From Ascaphus truei (lineage: Eukaryota > Chordata > Amphibia > Anura > Ascaphidae), in contig CM071568.1 of assembly GCA_036426205.1 (NCBI GenBank), forward strand, positions 120,395,045 through 120,459,044: a DNA stretch of 64,000 nucleotides, written 5' to 3'. This document shows, piece after piece, positions 1 through 13,569 of the stretch (position 1 is the first letter of the stretch; every line of letters begins with the position of its first letter). The notes beneath the pieces were generated by a model that had not been told where the DNA came from, made no database searches, and saw only the letters and a program-made list of their open reading frames with translations. Made by a program: the position numbers and the translations under genes.

Positions 1-125
1 ATATATATATATATATATACTGTATATTATCTATATATCTATAGTATCTATATATCTATATATCTATAATATACATTATATATATATATATATATAATAA
101 ATTATATATATACTATATACCATAA
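1..125. repeat. AT-rich microsatellite
   Basis: Irregular (TA)n with TATC interruptions fills the first 125 bases. No gene is visible between here and about 700. Confidence 0.9.
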
Positions 126-705
126 TACTGGAGTTAAGTTATGGTGAATAAAAAAGTGACAAAAACACCTCCCATCCGAAAGCAAATAACTGCACATACA
201 ACTGTATGCTCCTCGCATGTCTTAGGCAGGTCCTGCAACCGCGCCTTTCCACCATCATCACCCAGCACTACGCAACTTCCCACTGCAGCAAGGATTCTGT
301 GGAATGACATGCAAAGAGACACACAGTGTCACTTTTGCGCCTCAACACCATGTTATTATGGTTCCCTATAGGCTTAAGCTTGCTGCATGTCACAGCTTTG
401 AGAACCAGCCAGGTTAAGTGCATATCAGCAGAAGAACAACCCACAGACGCAAACAGCTGTTGGCGACTCCTATTGGCTCCAAGCAGCACCGGTGGTCATT
501 TAGGTGGCGAGTGAATTTTTGGTGATTTGTGCGAACCACCTGTATAATATTCATATAATTCTCTTAACACTTCTTACATGTTTATACATGAAACTGGATG
601 AGTATTTTTCATGGGCCATTTGAGTCAGCTGTAGAAGTTGTATTTTACCAGCAAACATCCTCTTTTGAGCCTAGCAGGGCCTGTACTGTTTCATTCTGAT
701 TTTTT

Positions 706-770
706 ATATATATATATATATAAGATAGAGAGAGAGGAGAGAGAGAGAGAGAGAGAGAGAGAAGGAGCCG
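706..770. repeat. (TA)n-(GA)n microsatellite
   Basis: A short TA run is followed by an almost pure GA run. It abuts a degenerate tandem array downstream. Confidence 0.85.
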
Positions 771-779
771 AGAGGAGAG

Positions 780-1250
780 AGCCGAGATAGAGATAAGAGA
801 CAAGGGTGTCTGCGTGTCGCAGGTCGTCCGTAAGTAGTAGGGGTCCGCGCGGTGACATGTCTTCCGTACGTATATGTATGGTTGTGTCGTGCGCTGCATG
901 TCTTCCGTAAGCAGTTGGGTGTTCTGCGCGGGCGTGCCATGTAATTATCGGAAGAGAAGGAGAGGGGGTCTCAGAGAGTGCATGTCTTTCAGTACGACAG
1001 TAGGGTGTCTGAGAGAAGTGGAGTATTACTAAGAGACAGTAGACTGGTGTTATGACGAGAGTGAATGGTCTTTAGTACGCAATGATGGGTAGTCTGGGCG
1101 CTAGAGTGTGAAGGTTGTGCCGTACGTAGGATGGTTGGTATGTGAGTGCATTGTCTTCCGTTCGATAGTAGGGGATGTTTCTGCGCCGCGTACAAGGGGC
1201 CGGTATCGACCCCCACGACCCCATACGTAGTAGGGTGCGTGCAGGCATGC
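780..1250. repeat. degenerate tandem array
   Basis: A core like CATGTCTTCCGTACG followed by TAGTAGGGTGTCTG recurs near 857, 898, 981, 1067 and 1149 with drifting sequence and spacing. The open frames crossing it have no coding character. Confidence 0.6.
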
Positions 1251-1375
1251 ACGTTTGTCTGATCTATGGCATTTTTGGAGTGTCTACTATCTGCGCATAA
1301 TATTGGATTTCTTGCATTATGTAGTGCAGTATTTAGACTATCTATTCTCCCAAATACATAGAATGGGCTTTATGT

Positions 1376-1450
1376 CAGTGGTTCCCAAACTTTTACAGTG
1401 GGTCCCCAATAAAATAACATGTTGTTGGCGGTTGGGGATTTCCAATCCCA
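1376..1450. mobile_element. hAT-like terminal fragment
   Basis: The sequence CAGTGGTTCCCAAACTTTT resembles hAT/Charlie terminal inverted repeats. I found no matching opposite end, so only a terminal relic is supported. Confidence 0.4.
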
Positions 1451-2099
1451 ACAATCTTTGTGGCTGAAATAATTAAGTTAGTTTCCTGCAGAGGGAGAGG
1501 TATGTCGTTCTCACGTTGTTCACTATATGCTCTATGTCACTTCCGGTGACCTGGGCATTTCTGTCTATCTTGTTAGTCTTTCTTTATTTTTGCAGCCGTC
1601 TGTATGTCCCAGTTGTGTGTAAGGTAAGCCATTTATTGACCCCCATGGAGAGCCATCAAGTTGCTGATTTGACCCGGAGAGGGGGAAAGAATGTACCGCC
1701 ACCGATAGATGACCACAACGTTTTCGTGCCATGATGGGTCTCACGTCCCGCTGAGTTAGTCTCCCGAAGACAAAGGATAGGGAGAAGGGGAGGGTAAGGT
1801 ATAATAGCAAATTCTTTTTAAGGCACACGGAAGATATCGTCCCCCTTTCGACCGCCTATAGGTGACAGCGGTGTGTAGCCTGGGGTTAGAGGGGTCCGCG
1901 CAGAGGTCCTGTGTTACGCGAGTTGTCCAAGGAAGAGGAAAGACATAATTAAGGAGAATCGCAGAAGGTGATGGTGTTGCTCGTGTCGGTGTGCCGCCCT
2001 GTCCGACCTGACAACAACACATTAGCCTGTCATAAAGTGGAGTCAGGTAGTGAGTGGGAGAGTGTGTGGATTGTTGGATGGTTGAGACAGATGGAGCGG

Positions 2100-2900
2100 G
2101 ATCCGACGAGTTTTTTTGAAATTTTGAGGGACCGCGTTTCGTTTGTTTTTGGTTTTGAAGCGTTTGAATTTTTTTGCCCCCGTGTCGCTGCGTTTTTTTT
2201 TTACCCGTTTTGAACGTCTGAATTTGTTCCGTTTCAGGTTTGGGACCGCGTTTTGTTGTGAGGGACCGCGACAGCGTTTGAAGGTTTGTGTAGCGATTTG
2301 GATGAGCGTGGAGGGGGTGGACCGCGTCGTCACAGCGTTTGCGTTTGTGGGGGACCGCGTTTTTTGATTTGAAATTTTGTTTTTTGAAATTGTTGACACG
2401 GGACGCGTGACCGTTTCCGTGGGACCGGGGACCCGAGCGTTTTTTGCGTTGAAAAGACAAAATTGTTCTGAACCGAGTTTGGGTATTTTTGTTTTTGATT
2501 GAGTTTGTGGACCGCGTTCTTTTTTTTTTGATTAGCGTTTGACCGGCGTTAACGTGTTTTTGTTTGACGGCGTTTTTGGAAATTTTTGTTTGGGACAAGC
2601 AGTTTTGATCTTTTTTTCGTTTTGGGATCGCGGGGGGAAAACGACGTTTGTACATTGGTAGCGTGTGATGTTAGATGGGCGGGGACCAGACAGTTTTGAC
2701 GGTTTGTTTGAAGCCGTTTTGACGTTTTTTGCCTGGGACCGGGACCGCGTTTTGGCGTCCGTTTTGAGCGTTTTGATTTGAAATTCGTTTTCGTTTGATG
2801 GGGACCGCGTTTGTTTGAAACGGGGACTCCGGTTTGAACTCCGCGTTTTGCACAAGCGTTTTTTGCGTTCGTTTTGGGGGGCCCCGCGTGTTTTTTTGTA
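2100..2900. repeat. GACCGCGTTT minisatellite
   Basis: GGGACCGCG followed by T/G-rich spacers such as GTTTTGA recurs many times at irregular intervals. Long lysine-rich frames on the minus strand come from the biased composition and match no recognisable domain. Confidence 0.65.
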
Positions 2901-3629
2901 TTTTTAGAAATAGTGCAGTTTACTGCGCGTGCAAGGTTTTCTTCATCTAGGACATGACGAGTGGCACCACCAGGGGCGAAGAGGAGATTGTACACACCCA
3001 GGGGAAACAACAGCGTTTGTGATCCCAAGCATACGTTTTAGAGAACACCTGGTTTTGGAATAGACATCAATAACATATATTGATCTATAAATAGAACCTG
3101 TTTGTGATGCAAAATGGAAGCCCCAGAGCCAAAACCTGAGAAAATAAAATCATGTTTTAATCCAGCTATAGTCCTCCACTTTTGCCTGTACTCTGCAGCT
3201 GTAAGAACGCTGACGTCATTGGCATGGAGGCGGATGTCGGGCCGTATACAAGGTGCTTTCAGTGTTGGAGAAGAAAAGGTCAATGCTATCACAGCTTAAA
3301 CAAATACACAACTACAGCGGATGCCGACAAGTTATATGCCAACCCTCGAGCAAAGAGATTTGTTTTATCTCGAACCAAAGTCCTTTATGTCACACAATGG
3401 ATGTACTGAAGGCAGATTTGATGTCACCAACGACCGAGCCAGCGATACTTCATTTTGATGGTTCAATCAAGCGGCAGGGTCTACCTGATATCTCGTATCT
3501 TATCGTATCTAGTCTTCGCTATATTCTATATATCGCGTACCTTATATAGTATATATACACATGTAGAGTAAGGCCGTGTACCTGCCTGTTGACGCCCGAG
3601 ATATCAATAATAAAAAAAAAAACAAAAAA

Positions 3630-3760
3630 AAAAGAGGAGATACCGTTCTGGTGGCTAAGCGAAGCTTTTATTTGTGCGGATGCTTTCGAGATACCACTGC
3701 TTCTTTTTGGCGAGTTGGTTGGAACACTGTGAATCGAAGACAAAAGTAATAGAATTATAA
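3630..3760 (-). mobile_element. Penelope-like terminal (pLTR) relic
   Basis: Read on the minus strand, an AAGAAGCAGTGG-TATCTCGAAAGC stretch is followed by AATAAAAGC. This resembles PLE pseudo-LTR sequence with the GAAA half of a hammerhead-like core. No coding part is attached. Confidence 0.4.
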
Positions 3761-4689
3761 ATACCGTGGGTACCTTGGAATGTCACTCTGTGCGTTTCCT
3801 TCCCCGGTGTGGATAGGCTTGCGTCTGGGCGGTAGGTGGTTAAGAGTTCAGAAAGCCAGCAGTGCCCGAAAGACCGCGTGTATGGGGCATCCCGTCCAGA
3901 ACTTTGTCACACCACATGAATTACGACCGCGACACAGACTCTCCCCTATATAAACGTGCTGACACAAGTGTGTGCGGAGATGGGACTCGTCCCCGTTGCG
4001 GCTCTATCCAAGAATGATTGGCGGGGGTTGTGGTACAATGTGAGAGTAGTCGCACAGTACGTAAACGTGGTGTTGTGCGAGTACCTTAGTGGTCTTCTAA
4101 GGTGTCTACGGAGGAAAATATGTAAGGTCATGGTATTCGTATGTGTGAGAGACAGCTGTGGTAGTGATAATCATATAGCACCATGTATGTACTAGGACAT
4201 GGAGGTTGCTCTCACACATACTGAAGGACCTCCCTGGTTTTTCCATCCCTATACACCAATTAGGGACCACTAAGTATCCACACCCACACTTTTAGTTGTG
4301 CTACCTAACTTCTTAAAGACGTTCTCCCGCTGACACCTCAACCACTTACCAATTGATATCCATGCTCCACTCCACAGACAACCCTTGTGTAAAAGCACTG
4401 TATATACTGTGGGGCTCTCATTATTCTTTCTTCACAGCTGTGAATACAATACAACACTCTTTCTTCACTTCTTTCAGTACCATTATACACCTTTAGCTAA
4501 AACACATCCACATCGGGGTAGGAAACAGCACAGTCATCACAGATAACATTCCCAAGAGCAAACTCGTTTTGTGAAGTTTACCTTTTGCTATTCATTGAAC
4601 ATGCCAGAAGAAGAGATCAGTGTATCTCGAAGCTAGCACATAAGAGAAAGCATTCCGGTTAGCATACCAGAAGGTATATCATGTCATTT

Positions 4690-4880
4690 ATTTTTTTGTA
4701 TTTATTATATCTATGTTATAATATATAGCATATAGTAATATAATATATATATGTACTATAATATAATATAATATATTATAATATTTATATATATTAGATA
4801 TAGATAATATAAATTTAATATCACATACATACCATCACATAAATATATATATATACTATATTATATTTGTGTGTGTGTTT
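4690..4880. repeat. AT-rich microsatellite
   Basis: Degenerate ATATA tracts end in a short GT run. The preceding bases from about 3,760 to 4,690 show no recognisable gene. Confidence 0.85.
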
Positions 4881-4904
4881 GTAAACAGCTGCTAAACTTG
4901 CTAT

Positions 4905-5045
4905 CACCCCAAAGCCGACAGCAAAGAAACATGACAAGCACTTTAATAATAGCAAAAGTGTATTGAATCAAACAAACACACATACAGCACAAAGATTAAC
5001 CAACGTTTCGGTCCTATATTGACCTTCCTAAGGGATGCAGTGTTA
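4905..5045 (-). mobile_element. Penelope-like terminal relic with hammerhead-like core
   Basis: On the minus strand a GGTC-AATATA-GGACC stem-loop is followed directly by GAAACGTTGG. This is the helix II plus GAAA half of the hammerhead cores known from PLE pseudo-LTRs. The CTGATGA half is degenerate (TAGGAAG). The following 5,050-6,290 has no recognisable gene. Confidence 0.5.
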
Positions 5046-6295
5046 CCTATTTTGATGTTCGCTTTGGTAATAGCATCTGTTCACCTATTTCTTACTTCTA
5101 GGAGTAGCATGTGCATATCTCTTGTCATTTGAATCATTTGCTTGGGTGCCATCTGTTCTGATGATAAGATATATATTATCACAACTAGGTAAGTGTAGGG
5201 AGGGTTTGGCCTCTATAGGGAGCGTTACATTATATTATAACGACAGCGGTAAGATGAAATATAGGGTATAGGGGGATGGGAAGTTGGTGTGTTTTGGATT
5301 TTTTGCAGAACTAACTGTAAATTCTAGTACAGCAAATTACATGCAAATGTGGCTGTATCAGCCTGTACACTCTGTACCTGTCCGGTGGGTCTGCGCCCCA
5401 AAGGAGTCCCATCTGCCTTTGCTCCGCCAACTATCGGGTGCTAATGCGTATACAATCTTGCTATGTTCCACTGGGGCACTTGCCTTTACTTCCATACGAT
5501 ATTAGACCACACAAATCCTCCATTATTGCCGCCCCATGCGGTAGTTGCATAGAAAACAAGTAAATAAAGGGAATGTGATCACCCCTTTTGATAATCAATA
5601 GTGAGAAATGATACCATTACCGGTGTACCTGTGCTGAATAGGAAGCACTGTTTCCGCTTAGACCCTCGTTACCCTCAGTAGCAGTAAAATAATCATCACA
5701 AGTACATCTCAACACCCATGCCATCGCAAATCCCTAACATATGGTCTGGAAACGAGGGCTAGACTTTCGTTTAGCCATTTACATGGGCGATTTTCAGATC
5801 TCCCTTTCTGTCTCCTGGTTGGAAAAAAACATCCTGGCGTTCTTCACTCCCGGTCCTCCTCCACTGAACTGGGTCACGGGGCTTAAAGTCTCGTCATCGC
5901 AAGTTAGACTAAGGCAGTCAGAAACCAGACAGTGTGAAGTGCCAAAGTCCTCCGTTATTCTACCCAACTAGTTTGCTGATGGCTTCGTTGAGGTGTTGAT
6001 GGAGCGGTCTTTTTACGTAAAAACTCTCCCTAACTTGATAACCCCTATTCCCATCATAGGGTTATTGGCCAGCGCAAAGCCAAAGTATCAAGAATGGATT
6101 GTACAATTAGAGGGGGCTATGCACTATGCTCACATATATGTGCCGATTGGAAAAAATTTGCCGGACGTAAAAAAGTGAAGCCAAAGGCGCAATTACTAAG
6201 AAGTGCAGAGGTTTTTTGGTACAAAGTACTGTAGCAAAAATTTGAGCAAAATATGACAGATCGCGCGATCTGCTTTTTCCCCCAGTTTTGATCAA

Positions 6296-6465
6296 GTCTC
6301 TCAACCCCCCCCCCACCTCCACCCCCCCTCCCCCCCCCCACCCCCCCACCACCTTCCCCCCCCCCCCTCACCCCCCCCCCCCCCCCCCACCCCCCCCCCC
6401 CCCCCCCACCACCCCCCCCCCCCCCCCCCCCCCCCCTTTCCCCCCCCCCCCCCCAAAATCAAACG

Positions 6466-6500
<35 letters not shown>
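6296..6500. repeat. poly-C tract
   Basis: About 200 bases are nearly pure C with occasional A or T. Proline- and glycine-rich frames here are compositional. Tracts like this are prone to assembly error. Confidence 0.9.
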
Positions 6501-6600
6501 TGTGCGATAGGTGATACAAAAAAAAGCAGCCTGTAAGATGCCCGGAGACGCTGCATCTCCATGACTGTTCTTACAGGCGATCGCACTGTAGAATTATACA
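6500..6600. mobile_element. MITE fragment, internal hairpin
   Basis: The stretch contains a hairpin built from GCCTGTAAG and CTTACAGGC around a CATCTCC core. A related sequence lies at 55,250-55,340, so it is a dispersed element fragment. Confidence 0.5.
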
Positions 6601-6609
6601 TTAAATAAT

Positions 6610-8640
6610 AGGTAGATGAACAGGGGGGTCTCTGAGTAGAACCGCATTGGTTTCAACCTTGGAAAACCCCGTTTCCCGAGATGTTGCCCCGTTATGGGTG
6701 CCTGATCCCCTGTGCTTTTTAAAGGTCCGTGTTTTAGAAGTCCGCGTCCACGTGACGGGGGATTTAAAGTCTGTGGGGATACGGCCCCCATTAACGGGGC
6801 CTGTATTCATGAAATAGGGGGTCCCCGAGGCTGAAACCATAAAGCGGCTCAGCTCACGGAACACCATGCTCATGGACATGGTATATAACACACATAACAA
6901 TAAACACGTATTAATTACCGTAGCGCAGTGATTCCCACAGGGGCTCCGTGGAACTTTGGGGATCAATGGAGCAGTCCCAGGGGTTTCTGCCTGCGCCGGC
7001 ATACTCACTGCTGCCACTGCTAACCCTCCTCCGCTCTCTCCTCCATCCTAGTGAGCGTGGTGCAGTCCTCTCTGCACTGCCTGTGATCTGAGAGGGAGGG
7101 TGATTGTGGGGGGGTTGTTGGCTTGTTTGTTGAACCCATTTCATGTGAGCTTACGGGGGGGGGGGAGGGGGAGCGGATACTGCTTCTTCTGACTCATAAC
7201 GTTGCTTGTGTGACAGGAGTTAGTGTGTGGACCGCCTTCTGTGTGTGTGCCCGCTGTGCGTGTGTGTGTGAGGAGGGGCGGAGCGGTTTTTGGGAGAGCC
7301 AGAGAAGGGGAGAGGAGAGTAGGGAGGGGAGATAGGATGAGGGGAGAGGGGGAGAGGAGAGAGAAAGGAGGGAGGATGTAGAGGGAGAAAGAAGAAGGGA
7401 GAGGAGAGTTAGAGGGGCAGAGGAGAGAGGAGGAGAGAGGGGAAGGGGAGAGGAGATAGAGGACAGGAGGGGACAGGGAGAGAAGGAGGGGAGAGAGGGG
7501 AGGAGGTAGGTAGGGAGATGGAGGAGGGAGACAGGGGGAGAGAGAGGTAGAAAGGGGTGAGAGGAGAAAGGGGATAGAAAGAGAGATGGGAGAGGGAAGA
7601 TAGAGAGGAGAGATGTAGAGGCGAGAGGTAGAGGAGCAAGAAGGAGGGAGAGCGGAGAGGGAGGGGAGAGGAGAGAGGAGGAGTAGACGAGAGAAAAGCG
7701 AGAGGAGGAGGAGAAAGGGAAGAGAGAGAGGAGAGAAGGGGGAGAGGAAGGCGAGGGGAAGAAGAGAGAGGGGAGAGGAGAGAGAAGGAGGGAGAGATGC
7801 AGAGGAGAGAGGTAGAGGGAGAATGAAGAGGAGGGGGGGAGAGGAGAGAGGTAGAGGAGAGAGGTAGAGGGGGAAAGGAAGAGGAGACAGAAGGGGGGAG
7901 AGGAGAGAGAAGGGGGGAGAGGAGAGAGAGTGGGGAGGAGGGAGAGGAGAGAGGAGGGAGAAGGAGAGAGGGAGAGGAAAGAGAGAAGGAGGGAGAAAGG
8001 TAGAGGAGAGAGAAGGGGGAGAGTAGAGAGGGAGAGAGAGAGAGATCGATTGATCAGTGGGGGATGATGTGAGATGCGGGGGGGTGATATGAGATGCAGG
8101 GGGGGTGATGTTTAAAACAAAATCATTACAACATACTGTATATACATATTGTTTATTCAAAAATATGAGTTAATTATTATCTATTACCCCTACTGCTTTA
8201 CACATCTATTTTGTGATTTACCCCTGTCGAACATGTGTCATCCAGATAGGGGTTCCCTGAAATTTTACAAAATACTTAAAGGGTTCCTCCAAACAAAAAA
8301 GGTTGGGAATCACTGCCGTAGCGTATATACACTATGGTAATGAAGCTGCATTAATGCCATTTTTATTAATAGTGTGCAGGAGCAGGGGATCTCCTGAGCT
8401 GAACCGCATTGATTTCAGCCCCGGGAACCCCCTACTTCCAGAGTTACAGGCCCAGATATGGGGTGCCAGTATTCCATTATTTACATGTCACATGTCACGC
8501 GACGTGGATGCTATAAAGATGGCGGTGACACTGGCATCCGATGCCCCATACTGGGGCCTGTTACTCGGGAAGCAGGGGGTCCCTGAACCAGAAATCAATG
8601 CAGTTCAGCTCAGGAGACCCCCTGCTCCCGCACACTGTTA
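6610..8640. repeat. palindromic repeat unit, copy 1, split by a hAT
   Basis: Two palindromes (about 6,615-6,850 and 8,380-8,635) share GGGGTCTCCTGAGCTGAACC-type arms and are joined by an AATTACCGTAGCG...TATGGTAATGAAGC linker. The hAT at 6,926-8,315 sits in this linker. A second, uninterrupted copy in the opposite orientation lies at 42,361-42,970. Confidence 0.65.
6926..8315. mobile_element. non-autonomous hAT transposon with purine-rich interior
   Basis: The ends are CAGTGATTCCCA and TGGGAATCACTG, a matching inverted pair. Both sides are flanked by the same 8-bp target duplication CCGTAGCG (6,918-6,925 and 8,316-8,323), which is diagnostic of hAT insertion. Most of the interior (about 7,270-8,050) is a GGAGAGA minisatellite. 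There is no transposase. A long Ser/Leu/Pro frame on the minus strand is the complement of that minisatellite. Confidence 0.88.
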
Positions 8641-9776
8641 AAAAAAATACATTAAAGCAGCTTCATTACCTTAGCGGCTATTCGTAAGGCAATGAATGGG
8701 TTAAGGCACAACAGCATATTTATTGGGGACAATTGCCCCGAATAAACATTGCAACATACAACACACACCCTCTGTGCCCCCAATAACCCCTATACCCCCC
8801 TAACATACATCAAATAGCTTAACCAAAATAAAAGAAAATCACATGGTTTTCACTGCCAAATCAGGGCCGTGGGAACCATTTGATGGGTATGTGACGTCAT
8901 AGGCCTATAAAAGCCTATGACGCCTCATTTTAGAGCAAGAAGCCGAGAAGGATGGACCACCTCCAGCAAGAAGAGGACAAGGACTTGCCAGAAGAAGATA
9001 CAGATGAAGAAGAAGAGACAGATGAAGACCCCGAAGACCCCAGAAGACCCCAGAAGACTGACGAATAGGATTACAAATTTACAGAAGAAGAAATGAAAGA
9101 AGATAATGATTTGGGATTTTTTTTACCTGGTTCCTGTTGCGTGGATTGGTTCGAGAGCATGCGGTGTCCCCGGGATTCGGAGGGTGAAGTCATCTAAAGG
9201 TAAGTAAAAAAATTAAATGTATGTTATTTTACTTTTACAGGTTTTTGATTTTTTTTTTAATTGTGATTTTTGATGCCCATTTATTGCCCCTGTGTTTATG
9301 TATGTCTCTATGGATATACATACATACATACAGGGACAATCAATGGTTGTTTTTGCAAATGCTTGTTTTGCTTGTTTTGATGTATATTAAATGTAGTTTG
9401 CTTGTTTGTTTAGAAATGTTTGTGCAATGTAATTTGTATTTAGTTAGATGTAATTTTTAGTAGTGATTTAAATAGTTTATTTCAGGGGGGCTTGCTTTTA
9501 ATAGTGGCTACTTTATGGTAGTTAGATTTTGTCTGATGGTGTTACTTTGAGCTTTCATCTATTTAATAATGGTTTGGTGTCAGTGTTTTAATTGTGAAGT
9601 GTGTAATTTATTTTGCATTGGATTAATTGATTGTTGTTAACTTATTTCTGTTTACTTCTTGCTTTGTTTTTATTTTTGTTTGGATGACATTGGATCTGTT
9701 TGTAATTGTTTCTTATGGGTTTAGCATTGACTGGCATAGTGTTACATGATGCACAGATTATTTGCATCATCTACAC
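8641..9776 (+). repeat. dispersed repeat, copy 1 left part
   Basis: The segment from about 9,190 to 9,776 (TTTACAGGTTTTT onward, T-rich) aligns by eye with 41,860-42,360 in the same orientation. This copy is cut by the hAT at 9,777. The upstream part contains a TATAAAAG box and a small ORF. Confidence 0.55.
8952..9068 (+). CDS. small acidic ORF, 38 aa, doubtful
   Basis: A 38-residue frame starts in a good initiation context (AAGGATGG) about 48 bases after a TATAAAAG element. It is rich in Glu and Asp, with runs such as EEDTDEEEETDEDPED, and has no recognisable domain. A GGTAAGT splice-donor-like site follows at about 9,199, after the stop. It lies inside repeat-rich DNA and could be part of an unrecognised element or chance. 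Confidence 0.2.
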   Translation: MDHLQQEEDKDLPEEDTDEEEETDEDPEDPRRPQKTDE

Positions 9777-11140
<1,364 letters not shown>

Positions 11141-11449
11141 ATCTACACACTGTGCCATTCAATTGTTTGATTGACATTTGTAATATATTTAATTGGCTAT
11201 GTGCTGTATTTCATTTTCAGATGTGCTTTATTTTGAGATGTGCTGTGTTTCATTTTTATATGTGTATTTGATTTTGCAATGTGCTATGTTTTATTTAGCT
11301 ATGTGATGTTTTTATTTTTGGCCTGTTTTGGTAATCCTTACCAATTTCTTTGTATATTGGTTAATCATGCCCATATTATATGGGCATGATGAAGCCACTG
11401 TACAAATGAATGGGTGAAGGGTTGGGGTAATTGCCTGGGAAGGGTAGAG

Positions 11450-12840
11450 AGGCCTCCTATGTGGGTAGCGGGGCAGGGTGGGTTAACCCCTTAATTACTT
11501 TCACAATTATTAACCGCTAAGTTGATTAAGGAGCTAGGGGACATTAGAATGTATTTGCTATGTATTTTCTGGCAACGGAGGATAGGGACCTTGCAGTATC
11601 CTTACGAGGATACCCATCATATTGCCAGGGGTAAGTAGAGCGGTTTTATTTACTTTATTTATGCTGGTTAATGTGTTTAATAATGGCCAAATAATCTATT
11701 ATCCATATCTGGTAATAGTTATTTTGCCCATTACTGTACTGTATGTGATTAGTGGGGGGGTGGACCCATGGAGACCACCTGAGGACCCCTGGATGCCCAC
11801 AGTACCACCCGACCCAGGACGCCCATGGGTACCACCTGCGGACTCATGGGGGACACCTGCAGGCCGCACAGCTATGGGGCCCCGCATACCTGCAGGGACA
11901 ACCTAAGGGCCCCAGAGCCCCATGGGAACTACCCAGGTACAACTAGACACCCGCAGGACTACCAGTGGACCCCATTGGTGCCCGCGGTGACCCGCGTGGA
12001 CCACCTGGAGGCCCACGGCACCAAGCGGGGACCACCTGGAGGCCCCCAGACACCCATAGGTACCCCCCGGGGTGCACTGTGGGGCCTGTGGACACCCGTC
12101 GGGACCAACGGGGACCCCATCGGCCTTGGGTATTAAGCCTTTATGTAAAATAATAAATCATGTTTTTATGGGGGGGCACGGGGTTGGGTGTGTTGTGTAT
12201 TATATTATTAAATATGGTAATGTTTATTGTGGGGCCCAGGAGGTGGGTAGTGGGGCTGTTCTGTGTATTGTTTTTATTGTGGTTAGTGGGGGTAGGTGAA
12301 GGGGGTATTGTCCCTAAGGATGGGTGGTTAGGCCTACTGGGTGGGTAGTGGGGAGGGGGGTTAGGCCTCCCGGGTGGGTAGTGGGGGAGGGTGAGTTAAC
12401 CCCTTAATTACGCTAGCGGTTACTAACCGCTAAGGTGTTTAAGGGGTTAGGGGACATTAGATTGTAGCTTTTTATTCTTCTGTATTGTTTGCAGCACTGG
12501 AAGGCATGGACGGGATGAGTATGAGGACAGCATTTATCGAGCAACCTGGCAGGGGTGAGTGCAAGATTTATTTACTTTATTTCTGCTGATTAATATATTT
12601 GAAATGGGCAAATGCACTATTATCCATATGTGGATAATAGTAATTTTGCTCATTACTGTACTGTATGTGTTAGGGGGAGGGGGGGGGGTGAGGGGGGTGT
12701 ATTTTTTTAAAAGTATTGTTTATTTTTTGGGGGCACACCATTGGTACCACAGGCCCGCGGGGACCGCTAGACTCCCGCCGGGATCACCCGGGGAACCCTG
12801 CGGAGATCAGACAGGGACACCCGCCGGCCTGTTTTCTTGA
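11450..12840 (+). repeat. 914-bp tandem duplication, second unit truncated
   Basis: The block GGCCTCC...GGGTTAACCCCTTAATTAC at 11,450 recurs at 12,364, an offset of 914 bases. Each unit ends in a G/C-rich minisatellite (11,760-12,130 and 12,730-12,830) built from units like GGACCACCTGGAGGCCC. Gly-Pro-rich collagen-like frames over it follow from the repeat and are not taken as genes. Confidence 0.7.
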
Positions 12841-12869
12841 TAGTGTGCCTGAAAAATTAAACAAATAAT

Positions 12870-13097
12870 TTTTTCTAAGTCCTGCTTTTTTTTGCGCCTG
12901 CCTTTAGCTGGCACGTTTTTCCAGCGTGATTTTAAATCATGATTCAGTTAGCGCTGTTTAGAGAATCCCGCCTTAAAAAGCCTTTTAAGGCCGATAAAGC
13001 AGTGTTATCATTGCTTAGTGAATCTCACAGCAGGCTGTATCTGCCTTAAAAGCCACTTTGCGCTCTTAAAACGACTTATCACTGCTTAGTGCATCAC
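12870..13097. mobile_element. MITE remnant (GATTCACTAAGCAGTGA family)
   Basis: The right end, inverted, reads GGGGGTGATGCACTAAGCAG, related to the ends at 37,598 and 55,513. The left end is not clear. Confidence 0.45.
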
Positions 13098-13560
13098 CCC
13101 CAAAGACTCTAGCTCCACTGGGTCTAAACTTAGAGATTGACCTGGTATCTTTTTTTATTATAATTTCATTTGTATGCCCTCTATAAATTCTTTACCTTCA
13201 GGTTTGTATGAGAACTTTAATCATCAATAATTCACGTAGTTTCATTTTGAACTTTCGTCCTAATGAGGGTTTTATATATTCTCCCTTAATGTCAAATTAA
13301 ATCAACCATGTTGCATATGACTAGTTACTTTACACTTTTTTATTTTCAATGTTGTTGGTGTTATTTTAGTGTATGAACGGAGTCAAATATTATTCTAGGA
13401 CATCTTTGTAAAAACATATACCTCTTATCACGATTGGTAGGAGTATGTATATAGGCAATAGCACATACTTTCTTTATTCAATAGCAGATTAATTTACTAT
13501 GAAGATCTGCATGTATTCTTAGTAACCAAAAGGAATCACTGCAGGGTTAAACCAATGCGG
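13098..13560 (+). repeat. PLE-flanking direct repeat, left copy
   Basis: AAGACTCTAGCTCCACTGGG and TGTATGCCCTCTATAAATTC recur at 16,517 and 16,790 after the PLE coding remnant. This matches the head-to-tail arrangement typical of Penelope-like elements, in which 3' sequence of one copy precedes the next. Confidence 0.6.
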
Positions 13561-13569
13561 CTGCACATT

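Noticed and set aside
1756..2655. 299-residue Lys/Asn-rich frame on the minus strand
   Set aside because: Driven by the GACCGCGTTT minisatellite; no domain and no gene context.
6288..6536. poly-Pro and poly-Gly frames
   Set aside because: Translations of a poly-C tract.
7141..8160. 339-residue Ser/Leu/Pro-rich frame on the minus strand
   Set aside because: It is the complement of the GGAGAGA minisatellite inside the hAT element; composition keeps it open.
11752..12153. Gly-Pro-rich collagen-like frames
   Set aside because: Several frames are open at once over a G/C-rich minisatellite; no signal peptide and no regular Gly-X-Y run.
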